Assembly (NCBI GenBank): GCA_023230525.1
Contig: JALNXE010000098.1
Span: forward strand, 1-16,478
Direction: 5' to 3'
DNA: 16,478 nucleotides
From: Desulfobulbaceae bacterium
GTDB lineage: Bacteria; Desulfobacterota; Desulfobulbia; Desulfobulbales; SURF-16
Position numbers and translations under genes: made by a program. Below the pieces are notes generated by a model. It saw nothing but the letters and a program-made list of their open reading frames with translations, was not told where the DNA came from and did not search any database. This document shows positions 7,569 through 15,017 of this stretch, piece after piece; position 1 is the stretch's first letter; each line of letters opens with the position of its first letter.

Positions 7569-7667
7569 CTGGTCTGACTGGTCTGACTGGTCTGACTGGT
7601 CCGACTGGTCCGACTGGTCCGACTGGTCTGACTGGTCCGACTGGTCTGACTGGTCTCACTGGTCTGA
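7563..7667 (+). repeat. 9-base tandem array, left arm (unit GTCTGACTG)
   Basis: There are eleven full units and a partial twelfth without spacers. Units 1-4, 8 and 10 read GTCTGACTG, units 5, 6, 7 and 9 read GTCCGACTG, and unit 11 reads GTCTCACTG. The partial unit GTCTGA ends the array. Unit 1 overlaps the argG stop codon. The unit length is a multiple of three, so the array creates long spurious open frames on the minus strand. The T/C alternation at position 4 shows copies that have diverged and been reshuffled. It is far too short and spacer-free to be CRISPR. Confidence 0.97.
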
Positions 7668-7720
7668 TGTTTGATCAGCTGGGACCAACGGGGCAGGATG
7701 AGATGAAGAATTGTCCAACC

Positions 7721-7827
7721 GGGCCAGTAGGACCAGTATACGACTAATAGGACTAATAGGACCAGTAGGACCAGTACGACTAATAAGACCAGTAAGACCA
7801 GTAAGACCAGTAGGACCAGTAAGACTG
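7721..7827 (+). repeat. 9-base tandem array, right arm (unit TARGACCAG), near-inverted copy of the left arm
   Basis: About eleven units of TAGGACCAG or TAAGACCAG run from 7721 to 7827, with variants TACGACTAA (7739, 7775) and TAGGACTAA (7748) and a 2-base slip at 7737-7738. Read in reverse complement, the typical unit is CTGGTCTTA or CTGGTCCTA, which matches the left-arm phase CTGGTCTGA or CTGGTCCGA at 8 of 9 bases. The two arms can therefore form a long imperfect hairpin with about one G-A mismatch per unit. The array ends 8 bases before the argH ATG. The 53-base core (7668-7720) has a near-direct repeat of CCAACSGGGC (7685 and 7715) and is otherwise unrecognised. Confidence 0.93.
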
Positions 7828-7835
7828 AAAAAAAT

Positions 7836-9221
7836 ATGACAAACGAAAAAAAACTGTGGGGAGGGCGTTTCACCGGGAAAACAGCCGCCTCGGTGGAGGC
7901 CTTCACCGCCTCCATTCATTATGACCGCAGGCTTTTCCGGCAGGATATCGCCGGCAGCCAGGCCCATGCAAAAATGCTGGTCAGGCAGGGGCTGATCACG
8001 GCCGAGGAAGGCGAACAGATCCGCAAGGGTCTGGCTGAAATCGAGCAGGAGATCGAGCAGGGCGTCTTTGTCTTCAGGCCGGAGCTGGAAGATATTCATA
8101 TGAATATCGAAAAGGCCCTGGCGGACAGGATTGGCCCGGCCGGCGCCAGACTGCACACTGCCCGCAGCCGAAACGATCAGATCAATCTGGACCTGCGCCT
8201 GTATCTGCGGGAGGAGACCGAGCGACTGGTGGAGCTGTTGACCGGGGTGCGGCGCTCCTTTGTCCGGCTGGCCAGGAGATATCTCGGCGCGGTGATGCCC
8301 GGCTATACGCATCTGCAGCGAGCCCAGCCGGTGCTGATCTCCCATCATATGCTGGCCTATTATGAGATGTTCGGCCGCGACCAGGAACGGCTGCGCGATT
8401 GCGCCAAACGAATCAACGTGCTGCCCCTGGGCGCCGCGGCCCTGGCCGGTACCGGCCTGCCCATTGACCGGGAATTTGTTGCCGCAGAGCTTGGCTTTCC
8501 GGCGGTCAGCGCCAACAGCATGGACACGGTGGGGGACCGGGATTTCGCCGTGGAGTTTGTCAGCGACTGCACCCTGATCCAGCTGCATCTGAGCCGGCTG
8601 TCCGAGGAGCTGGTGCTCTGGTCCAGCAGCGAATTCCGCTTTGTCGAGCTGGCCGACAGCTTCTGCACCGGCAGCAGCATCATGCCCCAGAAGAAAAACC
8701 CCGACATCCCGGAGCTTATCCGCGGCAAAAGCGGGCGGGTGGTGGGCAATCTGATGGCGCTGATCACCATGCTCAAAGGTCTGCCGCTCACCTATAACCG
8801 CGATCTGCAGGAGGACAAGGAGCCGGTCTTTGATACCCTGGATACCGTAAGCCAGGGGCTGGCAATCACCGCCGAACTGCTGGCCAATATGAAGTTCAAT
8901 ACGGCCCGCCTGGAGGATGCCACCCAGACCGGCTATATGACGGCAACCGATCTGGCCGATTATCTGGTGATGAAAAACGTGCCGTTCCGGCAGGCCCATG
9001 CCATTGTCGGCCAGGCCGTGGCCTACTGCGTGAAAAAGAAAAAGGAACTGATCGAGCTTAACCTGGATGAACTGCGGCAGTTTTCCGCGGCCATTGATGA
9101 GGGTGTTTTTGCCGTGCTGACCGTAAAAGGCTCGGTTGACAGCCGCCGTTCCATGGGCGGCACCTCCAGCTTCAGAGTGAAGGAGGCTCTGGAGAAGGCG
9201 GAAAGGGACCTGGGGATGTAA
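7836..9221 (+). CDS. argH: Argininosuccinate lyase
   Basis: ArgH splits argininosuccinate into arginine and fumarate, the last step of arginine synthesis. The 461-residue protein belongs to the fumarase/aspartase superfamily: SRNDQ at 111-115, GYTHLQRAQP with the conserved His159, and the signature GSSIMPQKKNP (279-289) carrying the catalytic serine loop. The N-terminus MTNEKKLWGGRFTG is typical, so the ATG at 7836 is secure. No Shine-Dalgarno is present: the start is preceded by GACTGAAAAAAAT and then the 9-base array. The stop is 3 bases before the next gene. Confidence 0.97.
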   Translation: MTNEKKLWGGRFTGKTAASVEAFTASIHYDRRLFRQDIAGSQAHAKMLVRQGLITAEEGEQIRKGLAEIEQEIEQGVFVFRPELEDIHMNIEKALADRIGPAGARLHTARSRNDQINLDLRLYLREETERLVELLTGVRRSFVRLARRYLGAVMPGYTHLQRAQPVLISHHMLAYYEMFGRDQERLRDCAKRINVLPLGAAALAGTGLPIDREFVAAELGFPAVSANSMDTVGDRDFAVEFVSDCTLIQLHLSRLSEELVLWSSSEFRFVELADSFCTGSSIMPQKKNPDIPELIRGKSGRVVGNLMALITMLKGLPLTYNRDLQEDKEPVFDTLDTVSQGLAITAELLANMKFNTARLEDATQTGYMTATDLADYLVMKNVPFRQAHAIVGQAVAYCVKKKKELIELNLDELRQFSAAIDEGVFAVLTVKGSVDSRRSMGGTSSFRVKEALEKAERDLGM

Positions 9222-9224
9222 GCC

Positions 9225-10265
9225 ATGAGCCGATTCGGGTCTGCCATAGCACTTTGTTGTCTGCTGCTGCTTTTTGCCGGCTGCGGGAGAAAAACTCTGC
9301 CCATTCCTCCCCAAGCCGCCATCCCGGTGCCGATTGCCGATTTGAGCCGCACCCTGGATGACCAGGGCGTCACCCTGAACTGGACCTATCCCGCCTTTGC
9401 CGAATCCGGCGAAAAAATAGATAACATCAGGACATTTACGCTTTATAAAAGCGAGGCGGCCCCGGAAGATTTCTGCCCGGACTGCCCGGTGCAGTATGAC
9501 ACGGTGATCACCCTGAGCGCGGCCGGCGTGCAGCCAGGCGCCAAGCTCACCTATGCGGACACTGCCTTGAAAAAAGATTACCGCTATACCTATAAAGTGG
9601 TGTCCGGGTCGGGCTGGAATATTGTCAGCGATGACTCAAACAAGGTTGCCTTCTGGTGGGAGACCCCGCTGCCGCCCCCCATCGGGCTGACGCTGCAGGT
9701 TGCCGACCAGCGGCTGATCCTCGGCTGGCAGCCGGTGACCGCTCTGTATGACGGCACCCCGGTCACCGAGCCGGTTCGCTATCAGGTCTTTCGCAGCAAT
9801 AAAGGTCAAGAATTTGCCAAAATCGGCGAACCGGTTGACGGCCTTTCCTATATCGATCAGGGGCTGACCAACGGCAGGAAGTATTTTTACCGGGTGAGGG
9901 CGGTCCGCACGGTCGATGACACCGAATTGCCCGGTGCGCCAAGCGAGGTGATCGCAGGCATGGCGGTGGATGTGCTTGCTCCCGTGCCGCCGGAAAAATT
10001 CACCACCGTGGCCACCGGTGACGGAGTGAAAATCCTCTGGGAGAACGTCGCCCAGCAGGGCGTGGCCGGTTTCCGCATCTACCGGCGCGAGGCCGGTAAC
10101 CAGGAAATGGAGCTGGTGGGCGAGGCGGACAGGTCTTCCTTCTCCTATACCGACCGCAGTCTGCCGCCGGGCAAGACGACCCTGTACTATGCCGTGACCG
10201 CTATTGATGATGCGGTGCCGCCCAATGAGAGCGCGTTTTCGCGGGAAATTGAATTTGCGCGATGA
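9225..10265 (+). CDS. Outer-membrane-type lipoprotein with three fibronectin-III-like domains
   Basis: The 346-residue protein starts with a lipoprotein signal peptide ending in LLFAGC, with Cys20 as the likely lipidated residue. Gly at +2 instead of Asp suggests outer-membrane sorting by the E. coli rule. After Cys20 the sequence CGRKTLPIPP recalls the short motif CGLKGPLYFPP of the LptM (YifL) lipoprotein, which in gammaproteobacteria precedes lysA or dapF. Three beta-sandwich repeats follow at about 38-131, 135-238 and 240-346, each with a Trp in an early strand (LNW, LGW, ILW) and a late Tyr-rich strand (YTYKV, YFYRVRAV, LYYAVTAID), typical of FN3. The gene begins 3 bases after argH and ends 50 before lysA. 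Its function is unknown; adhesion, cell-wall or LptD-related roles are all guesses. Confidence 0.8.
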   Translation: MSRFGSAIALCCLLLLFAGCGRKTLPIPPQAAIPVPIADLSRTLDDQGVTLNWTYPAFAESGEKIDNIRTFTLYKSEAAPEDFCPDCPVQYDTVITLSAAGVQPGAKLTYADTALKKDYRYTYKVVSGSGWNIVSDDSNKVAFWWETPLPPPIGLTLQVADQRLILGWQPVTALYDGTPVTEPVRYQVFRSNKGQEFAKIGEPVDGLSYIDQGLTNGRKYFYRVRAVRTVDDTELPGAPSEVIAGMAVDVLAPVPPEKFTTVATGDGVKILWENVAQQGVAGFRIYRREAGNQEMELVGEADRSSFSYTDRSLPPGKTTLYYAVTAIDDAVPPNESAFSREIEFAR

Positions 10266-10315
10266 TTTTTTCGGCAGCTCTGCTCATTTGATCAAAATTT
10301 TAAATTTGTGAAGAA

Positions 10316-11551
10316 ATGAACCATTTTCAATATAAGAATGATGTCCTTTTCTGTGAGGAGGTGCCGGTTGCCGATATTGCCGCTACGGTGGGCACGCCGT
10401 TTTACCTTTACAGCACCGCCACCCTGACCCGTCATTTCCTGGCCTTTGACGGGGCCTTCACCTTGCCCCATATCACCTGTTTCGCCACCAAGGCCTGTTC
10501 CAACATCGCCCTGCTTAATCTCTTCAGCAGGCTGGGAGGCGGGGCGGATATCGTTTCCGGCGGCGAGTTGTTCCGTGCCCTGAAGGCCGGGATTGACCCG
10601 CGGAAAATCGTCTACTCCGGGGTGGGGAAAAGCGAAGATGAAATGCGTTTTGCCCTGGAATCGAACATCCTGATGCTCAACGTGGAATCACACCAGGAGC
10701 TGGAGACCCTGCAGCAGGTCGCCGCAGCCCTCGGCGTGACGGCGCCGGTTTCCTTCCGGGTCAACCCGGATGTGGATCCGAAAACCCATGCCTATATCTC
10801 CACCGGGCTGGCCAAAAACAAGTTCGGCATCCCCATCCAGGATGCGCTGGATTCCTATCTTGCCGCCCGGGAGATGAAAAATATTGAGATTATCGGGGTA
10901 AGCTGTCATATAGGATCACAACTCACGGATGTATCGCCTTTTGTCGAATCCCTGCAGAAGGTGAAGCTGTTTGTCGAGCGGCTCAGGCAGGCCGGCATCT
11001 CCATCTCCTTTGTTGACCTGGGCGGCGGCGTCGGCATCCGTTACAGCGATGAGGAGCCGCCGCTGCCTGCCGCCTATGCCGCGGCCCTGGAACGGGAGAT
11101 GAATGGCCTTGACTGTACCTTGATCCTGGAGCCGGGCCGGGTTATCGTGGGCAATGCCGGCATTCTGGTGACCAAGGTGCTGTATACCAAGCAGGGCGGC
11201 AAGAAATTTGTGATTGTCGATGCCGGCATGAATGATCTGGCCCGGCCCAGTCTGTATGACGCCCATCATGCCATCAGGCCGGTGATCCGCGGCAATGACG
11301 AGGAGCTGGCTGACGTGGTCGGTCCCATCTGCGAGAGCGGCGATTTCCTCTCCAGGGGCAAGAAGGTGCCGGTGTGCCGGCGGGGCGATCTGCTGGCCGT
11401 TATGAGTGCCGGGGCCTATGGCTTCAGCATGTCATCCAACTATAATTCCCGGCCCCGTGTGCCTGAGGTGCTGGTGGATGGCGAGTCGTTTCATGTCATC
11501 CGGCAGCGGGAGACCTATGAGGGCCTGATTGCCGGGGAGAGGATTCCGTAA
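10316..11551 (+). CDS. lysA: Diaminopimelate decarboxylase
   Basis: LysA decarboxylates meso-diaminopimelate to L-lysine. The 411-residue protein has the alanine-racemase-like PLP barrel of fold-type III. The Schiff-base Lys59 lies in FATKACSN, a variant of the common YAVKANxN. SGVGKSEDE, SCHIGSQ with PLP-stacking His198, EPGRVIVGNAG and the partner-subunit catalytic motif CESGD (339-343) follow. The ATG at 10316 gives the usual short N-terminus; only GTGAAG is available as a weak ribosome binding site. It lies between the lipoprotein and dapF in the argH-lysA-dapF order that suggests Desulfobacterota. Confidence 0.96.
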   Translation: MNHFQYKNDVLFCEEVPVADIAATVGTPFYLYSTATLTRHFLAFDGAFTLPHITCFATKACSNIALLNLFSRLGGGADIVSGGELFRALKAGIDPRKIVYSGVGKSEDEMRFALESNILMLNVESHQELETLQQVAAALGVTAPVSFRVNPDVDPKTHAYISTGLAKNKFGIPIQDALDSYLAAREMKNIEIIGVSCHIGSQLTDVSPFVESLQKVKLFVERLRQAGISISFVDLGGGVGIRYSDEEPPLPAAYAAALEREMNGLDCTLILEPGRVIVGNAGILVTKVLYTKQGGKKFVIVDAGMNDLARPSLYDAHHAIRPVIRGNDEELADVVGPICESGDFLSRGKKVPVCRRGDLLAVMSAGAYGFSMSSNYNSRPRVPEVLVDGESFHVIRQRETYEGLIAGERIP

Positions 11552-11743
11552 ATAGAGATTACACCTTGCTGGTTTGCCCTGACATTTTGAAAGAAAATAA
11601 ATTATCTGCTTTTGGTGCAGATCGCTTCCCTGCGGCAGGCAGGATTAAGAAGTAAATCGAAAAAAAATCAGTTATGCTGGCTTCGTTATACCTGCTGCAG
11701 GCTCCCGCAGAGGGATACAAAGTCAGAACCGTAAGAAAAGATT

Positions 11744-12574
11744 ATGAATTTTCTCGTTGCATTTACCAAGATGAGCGGCACGGGCAATGATTTCATCATC
11801 ATTGACCATCGCAAACCATTTCTGGCCAAAGAGGAAATGGGCGCCTTTGCCAAGGCCGTCTGCCGGCGCAAGTTTTCAGTGGGCGCCGATGGTCTGATCC
11901 TCATTGAAAATTCCGACCGGGCGGATTTTTGCTGGCAATTTTACAATGCCGACGGCAGCGAGGCCGAGATGTGCGGTAACGGCGCCCGTTGCGCCGCCCG
12001 CTTCGCCCACGGCAAGGGCATTGCCCCGGCCAAAATGAGTTTTTTGACCGCTGCCGGCCTCATCCGCGCTGAGATCAAGGGCCTTGGGGTCAAGCTCGCC
12101 ATGACGCCGCCGGAGGGGCTGGCCCTTAACCATGAGGTGGTGCTGGCTGGGGTTGCCCGCCAGGTGCATTTTCTTAACACCGGGGTACCCCATGCCGTCT
12201 GTTTTGTTGACGCCAACCATGGCACGCCGGTCAAGTCCTGGGGAGCCTCCATCCGTTTTCACGAGCTCTTTCAGCCGGCCGGGGCCAATGCCAATTTCGT
12301 GGAGGTGCTGGGGCCGGACAGCCTCCATGTCCGCACCTATGAAAGAGGCGTTGAGGATGAGACCATGGCCTGCGGCACGGGGGCGGTGGCCTCGGCGATC
12401 ATCGGCGGGGTGCTCGGGCTGGTCAGCGCCCCGGTACAGGTGACTACTTCCGGCGGCGAGATGCTTACCATTCACTTTACCCTGGAGGATGAAGGGAAAA
12501 TTTCGAAGGTTTTTCTTGAAGGTCCGGCCCATTTTATCTATGAAGGGCAGTTAAGCGCCGAGGCCATGCTGTAA
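11744..12574 (+). CDS. dapF: Diaminopimelate epimerase
   Basis: DapF interconverts LL- and meso-diaminopimelate, supplying lysine synthesis and peptidoglycan, without a cofactor. The 276-residue protein has both active-site cysteines: Cys77 in NADGSEAEMCGNGARC and Cys210 in EDETMACGTGA, plus FTKMSGTGNDF near the N-terminus. The ATG at 11744 is preceded by a purine run (AAGAAAAGA). A 192-base gap separates it from lysA; it holds a 6-bp hairpin (11604-11622) and no promoter I would defend. It is 49 bases upstream of dapA. Confidence 0.97.
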   Translation: MNFLVAFTKMSGTGNDFIIIDHRKPFLAKEEMGAFAKAVCRRKFSVGADGLILIENSDRADFCWQFYNADGSEAEMCGNGARCAARFAHGKGIAPAKMSFLTAAGLIRAEIKGLGVKLAMTPPEGLALNHEVVLAGVARQVHFLNTGVPHAVCFVDANHGTPVKSWGASIRFHELFQPAGANANFVEVLGPDSLHVRTYERGVEDETMACGTGAVASAIIGGVLGLVSAPVQVTTSGGEMLTIHFTLEDEGKISKVFLEGPAHFIYEGQLSAEAML

Positions 12575-12623
12575 GCGAAGATAAAATTTATAAGATGATT
12601 TCCAAGAATCAGAGGAGGTAAAT

Positions 12624-13505
12624 ATGACACCGTTTCGAGGCGCCTTTGTGGCCATAGTGACCCCGTTTATTGATGGGCAGCTTGATGAACAGGGCTTAAA
12701 GGATCTCATAGAGTTTCAGATCAGTAACGGCACCGCCGGCATCGTACCGTGCGGCACCACCGGGGAGTCGGCTACCTTGAGCCATGCGGAGCATCACCGG
12801 GTGGTGGAGCTGACCATCAAGACGGTCAACGGCCGGGTTCCGGTCCTGGCCGGCACCGGGTCCAACTCCACGTCGGAAACAATCGAGCTGACCAGGCACG
12901 CCAAGGAGGCCGGGGCAGACGGGGCGCTGGTCATTACGCCCTATTACAACAAGCCGTCCCAGGAAGGCCTGTACCAGCATTTCAAGACCGTGGCCGAGGC
13001 AGTGGACCTGCCCCTGATTCTCTATAACGTCCCCTCTCGCACCGCCATTGACATGGCTGCCGCCACCGTGGCCCGTTGCGCCGAGGTGGACAACATTGTC
13101 GGCATCAAGGAGGCCACCGGCGACATGAACCGGGCCTGTGATGTCATCCGGCGCTGCCCCAAGAATTTCGCCGTCCTGTCCGGTGATGATTTCACCTCCC
13201 TGTCCCTGGTGCTGCTGGGCGGCACCGGCGTGATTTCCGTCACCTCCAATGTGCATCCCAAGGGCATGTCCGACCTGATGAGCGCCGCCTTGGCAGGTGA
13301 CGTGGCCAAGGCCCGGGAGATTCAATACCGGCTCTTCCCGCTCATGGGCGCCATGTTTTATGATACCAACCCGGTGCCGGCCAAGAAGGCGCTGGAGCTG
13401 ATGGGCAAGATTAAATCCGGTACTCCGCGCCAGCCGCTGTGGCAGATGGGTGAAGAACCCATGAACCGCATGAAGGCCGTGCTGAAAGAAATGAATATGA
13501 TTTGA
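12624..13505 (+). CDS. dapA: 4-hydroxy-tetrahydrodipicolinate synthase
   Basis: DapA condenses pyruvate with aspartate semialdehyde, the committed step of the diaminopimelate/lysine route. The 293-residue TIM barrel has GTTGES (44-49), TPYYNKP (105-111), the catalytic YNVPSRT (Tyr134, Arg139) and the Schiff-base Lys162 in GIKEATGD. All residues expected for a true DapA are present, which argues against related aldolases such as N-acetylneuraminate lyase. It has the strongest ribosome binding site of the block (GAGGAGGT, 12612-12619, 4 bases before the ATG). Confidence 0.97.
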   Translation: MTPFRGAFVAIVTPFIDGQLDEQGLKDLIEFQISNGTAGIVPCGTTGESATLSHAEHHRVVELTIKTVNGRVPVLAGTGSNSTSETIELTRHAKEAGADGALVITPYYNKPSQEGLYQHFKTVAEAVDLPLILYNVPSRTAIDMAAATVARCAEVDNIVGIKEATGDMNRACDVIRRCPKNFAVLSGDDFTSLSLVLLGGTGVISVTSNVHPKGMSDLMSAALAGDVAKAREIQYRLFPLMGAMFYDTNPVPAKKALELMGKIKSGTPRQPLWQMGEEPMNRMKAVLKEMNMI

Positions 13506-13533
13506 TTGATGGATGCGTAAAAACTGGAAATTG

Positions 13534-13603
13534 ACCACAGAGAGCACGGAGCTGACTGGCTGTAATAAAAAATATTTTTCTGTAATCTCTGGCGCTTTGT
13601 GGT
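13534..13603. repeat. Imperfect inverted repeat of ACCACAGAG type between dapA and dapB
   Basis: The left arm ACCACAGAGAGCACGGAG (13534-13551) is an imperfect match to the reverse complement of the right arm CTCTGGCGCTTTGTGGT (13587-13603). The interior contains CTGTAAT twice, flanking an AT palindrome AAAAATATTTTT (13568-13579). From general familiarity, CCACAGAG-type intergenic palindromes recur in many environmental bacterial genomes, but I cannot count copies here. It occupies most of the 157-base gap before dapB, and the CCACAGAG core is shared with the repeat upstream of argF. Confidence 0.65.
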
Positions 13604-13662
13604 GAAAAAAAGACTTTTGGCGAGTTCATCATAATTGTTTTTGGCCAAATGGAGAAAAAGAT

Positions 13663-14472
13663 ATGACAAAAGTCATTGTGGCCGGAGCTTCCGGCCGGAT
13701 GGGAAAGCGGGTTGGCTACATGGTGACCCAGAATCCCGCGCTGCAGCTGGTCGGCGGTTTTGAGCAGGCCGGCAATCCGGCAGTGGGAAAGGATATGGGC
13801 GAGGTGGGCGGATACGGGCCGGTGGGTGCGGTCATTGCCCCTGATCTGTCGGCAGTGATCGATACCTGCGACGTGATCATTGACTTCACCTTTCATACCG
13901 CCACCATGGGCTTTGCCAGGATCGCCGCCCAGCACAAAAAGGCCATGGTCATCGGCACCACCGGGCTGAGCCAGGAGAATCTGGCGGAACTCAAAGAGCT
14001 GGCCGGAGAGATTCCCATTGTGCAGGCGCCCAATATGGCGGTGGGGGTCAATGTGCTGTTTAAAATCACCCAGAAGGTGGCTGCCATCCTGGGCAACGAT
14101 TATGACATTGAGATTGTCGAGGCCCACCACCGGATGAAAAAAGACGCGCCCAGCGGCACGGCCTTAAAGCTTGGCGAGATGGCCGCCCTCGGGGTGGGCC
14201 GGGATCTGCGTAAAGTCGGCGTTTTTGAGCGCAACGGCATCATCGGCGAGCGGACCAGGGAGGAAATAGGCATCCAGACCATCCGCGGCGGCGATATCGT
14301 CGGCGAACACACCGTCTATTTTGCCGGGCCGGGGGAGCGGATTGAACTGACCCACCGGGCCCACAGCCGGGACAATTTTGCCCGGGGCGCGGCCGTGGCC
14401 GCTGCCTGGATCGCCGGCAAGGCCAACGGCATGTACAGCATGTTCGATGTGCTGGGGCTGGCCGATCTCTAA
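13663..14472 (+). CDS. dapB: 4-hydroxy-tetrahydrodipicolinate reductase
   Basis: DapB reduces the DapA product with NAD(P)H to tetrahydrodipicolinate. The 269-residue protein has the dinucleotide-binding GASGRMG (8-14), IGTTG (97-101), and the substrate signature EAHHRMKKDAPSGTA (from 153) with the catalytic His and Lys. The ATG is preceded by GGAG about 10 bases upstream. It lies downstream of dapA across a repeat-bearing gap and immediately upstream of folK. The later acyl or aminotransferase steps of the DAP pathway (DapD/C/E or DapL) are not encoded here. Confidence 0.97.
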   Translation: MTKVIVAGASGRMGKRVGYMVTQNPALQLVGGFEQAGNPAVGKDMGEVGGYGPVGAVIAPDLSAVIDTCDVIIDFTFHTATMGFARIAAQHKKAMVIGTTGLSQENLAELKELAGEIPIVQAPNMAVGVNVLFKITQKVAAILGNDYDIEIVEAHHRMKKDAPSGTALKLGEMAALGVGRDLRKVGVFERNGIIGERTREEIGIQTIRGGDIVGEHTVYFAGPGERIELTHRAHSRDNFARGAAVAAAWIAGKANGMYSMFDVLGLADL

Positions 14473-14512
14473 AAGCGGTGCCGCCCTACGTTGCCCAAGA
14501 TTGTCCGTTGCC

Positions 14513-14516
14513 GGAG
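14513..14516 (+). promoter_or_regulatory. Shine-Dalgarno GGAG that decides the folK start
   Basis: GGAG ends 9 bases before the GTG at 14526. The alternative GTG at 14478 has no comparable site and would add 16 residues without family support. Confidence 0.5.
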
Positions 14517-14525
14517 ACCCTTCCC

Positions 14526-15017
14526 GTGGCACAGGCCTTTATCGGACTCGGTTCCAACCTCGGCGACGGGCGCGGCAATCTGCTTGCCGCCTGGCAAAGG
14601 CTGCAGGCAGAGGCGGGACGGGCGGTGGCCCTTTCCCCGCCCTTTCTGACGGAACCGGTGGGCATGGAAAGCGAGCAGCTGTTCACCAATGCCGTGGGGC
14701 TGCTGGAAACCCGGCTTGCGCCGCAGGCGCTTCTTGATAAAATGATGGATATTGAAGCCGGTCTGGGGCGCGACCGGCAAAAGGGCAGGGACCGGACGGT
14801 GGATCTTGATCTGCTCTATTATGACGAGGTGGTGATCAGGACCGCCTCGCTCACCCTGCCCCATCCTGAAATCGCCAACCGCAGTTTTGTGCTTGCGCCG
14901 CTTGCTGCGGTGGCGCCGTTGCATGTCCATCCCGTCCTGGGCCTGACATCGCTTGCCATGCTGCAGAGGCTTGGCCGGCAAACCGGGGTGAGGCGGATCT
15001 CCTGGGAGAAAACATGA
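14526..15017 (+). CDS. folK: 2-amino-4-hydroxy-6-hydroxymethyldihydropteridine pyrophosphokinase (folate synthesis)
   Basis: FolK transfers pyrophosphate from ATP to 6-hydroxymethyl-dihydropterin, just before dihydropteroate synthase in folate synthesis. From the GTG at 14526 the protein has 163 residues, a usual HPPK length. It has GLGSNLGD (7-14), LTEPVGMESEQLFTNAV for the pterin side, RDRTVDLDLLYYDE with the Mg-binding Asp pair, and LPHPEIANRSFVLAPL. An earlier in-frame GTG at 14478 would give 179 residues, but the extension PPYVAQDCPLPETLP is not a family feature. The stop overlaps the next start (ATGA), suggesting coupled translation. Confidence 0.93.
   Translation: MAQAFIGLGSNLGDGRGNLLAAWQRLQAEAGRAVALSPPFLTEPVGMESEQLFTNAVGLLETRLAPQALLDKMMDIEAGLGRDRQKGRDRTVDLDLLYYDEVVIRTASLTLPHPEIANRSFVLAPLAAVAPLHVHPVLGLTSLAMLQRLGRQTGVRRISWEKT

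Noticed and set aside
7563..7827. CRISPR array
   Set aside because: Units are 9 bases, contiguous and without spacers, and no cas genes are near.
7656..9314. A 552-codon open frame on the minus strand across argH, with collagen-like Thr-Gly-Leu/Pro repeats
   Set aside because: It lies antisense to an unambiguous argH. The Gly-X-X pattern comes only from the 9-base tandem repeat being read in a stop-free frame, and the protein resembles no family.
11579..11607. Sigma-70 promoter upstream of dapF (CTGACA, 17 bases, TTATCT)
   Set aside because: The -10 matches the consensus at only two of six positions.
11604..11622. Small hairpin ATCTGC / GCAGAT in the lysA-dapF gap
   Set aside because: A 6-bp stem with no following T run is too common to call a terminator or a regulator.
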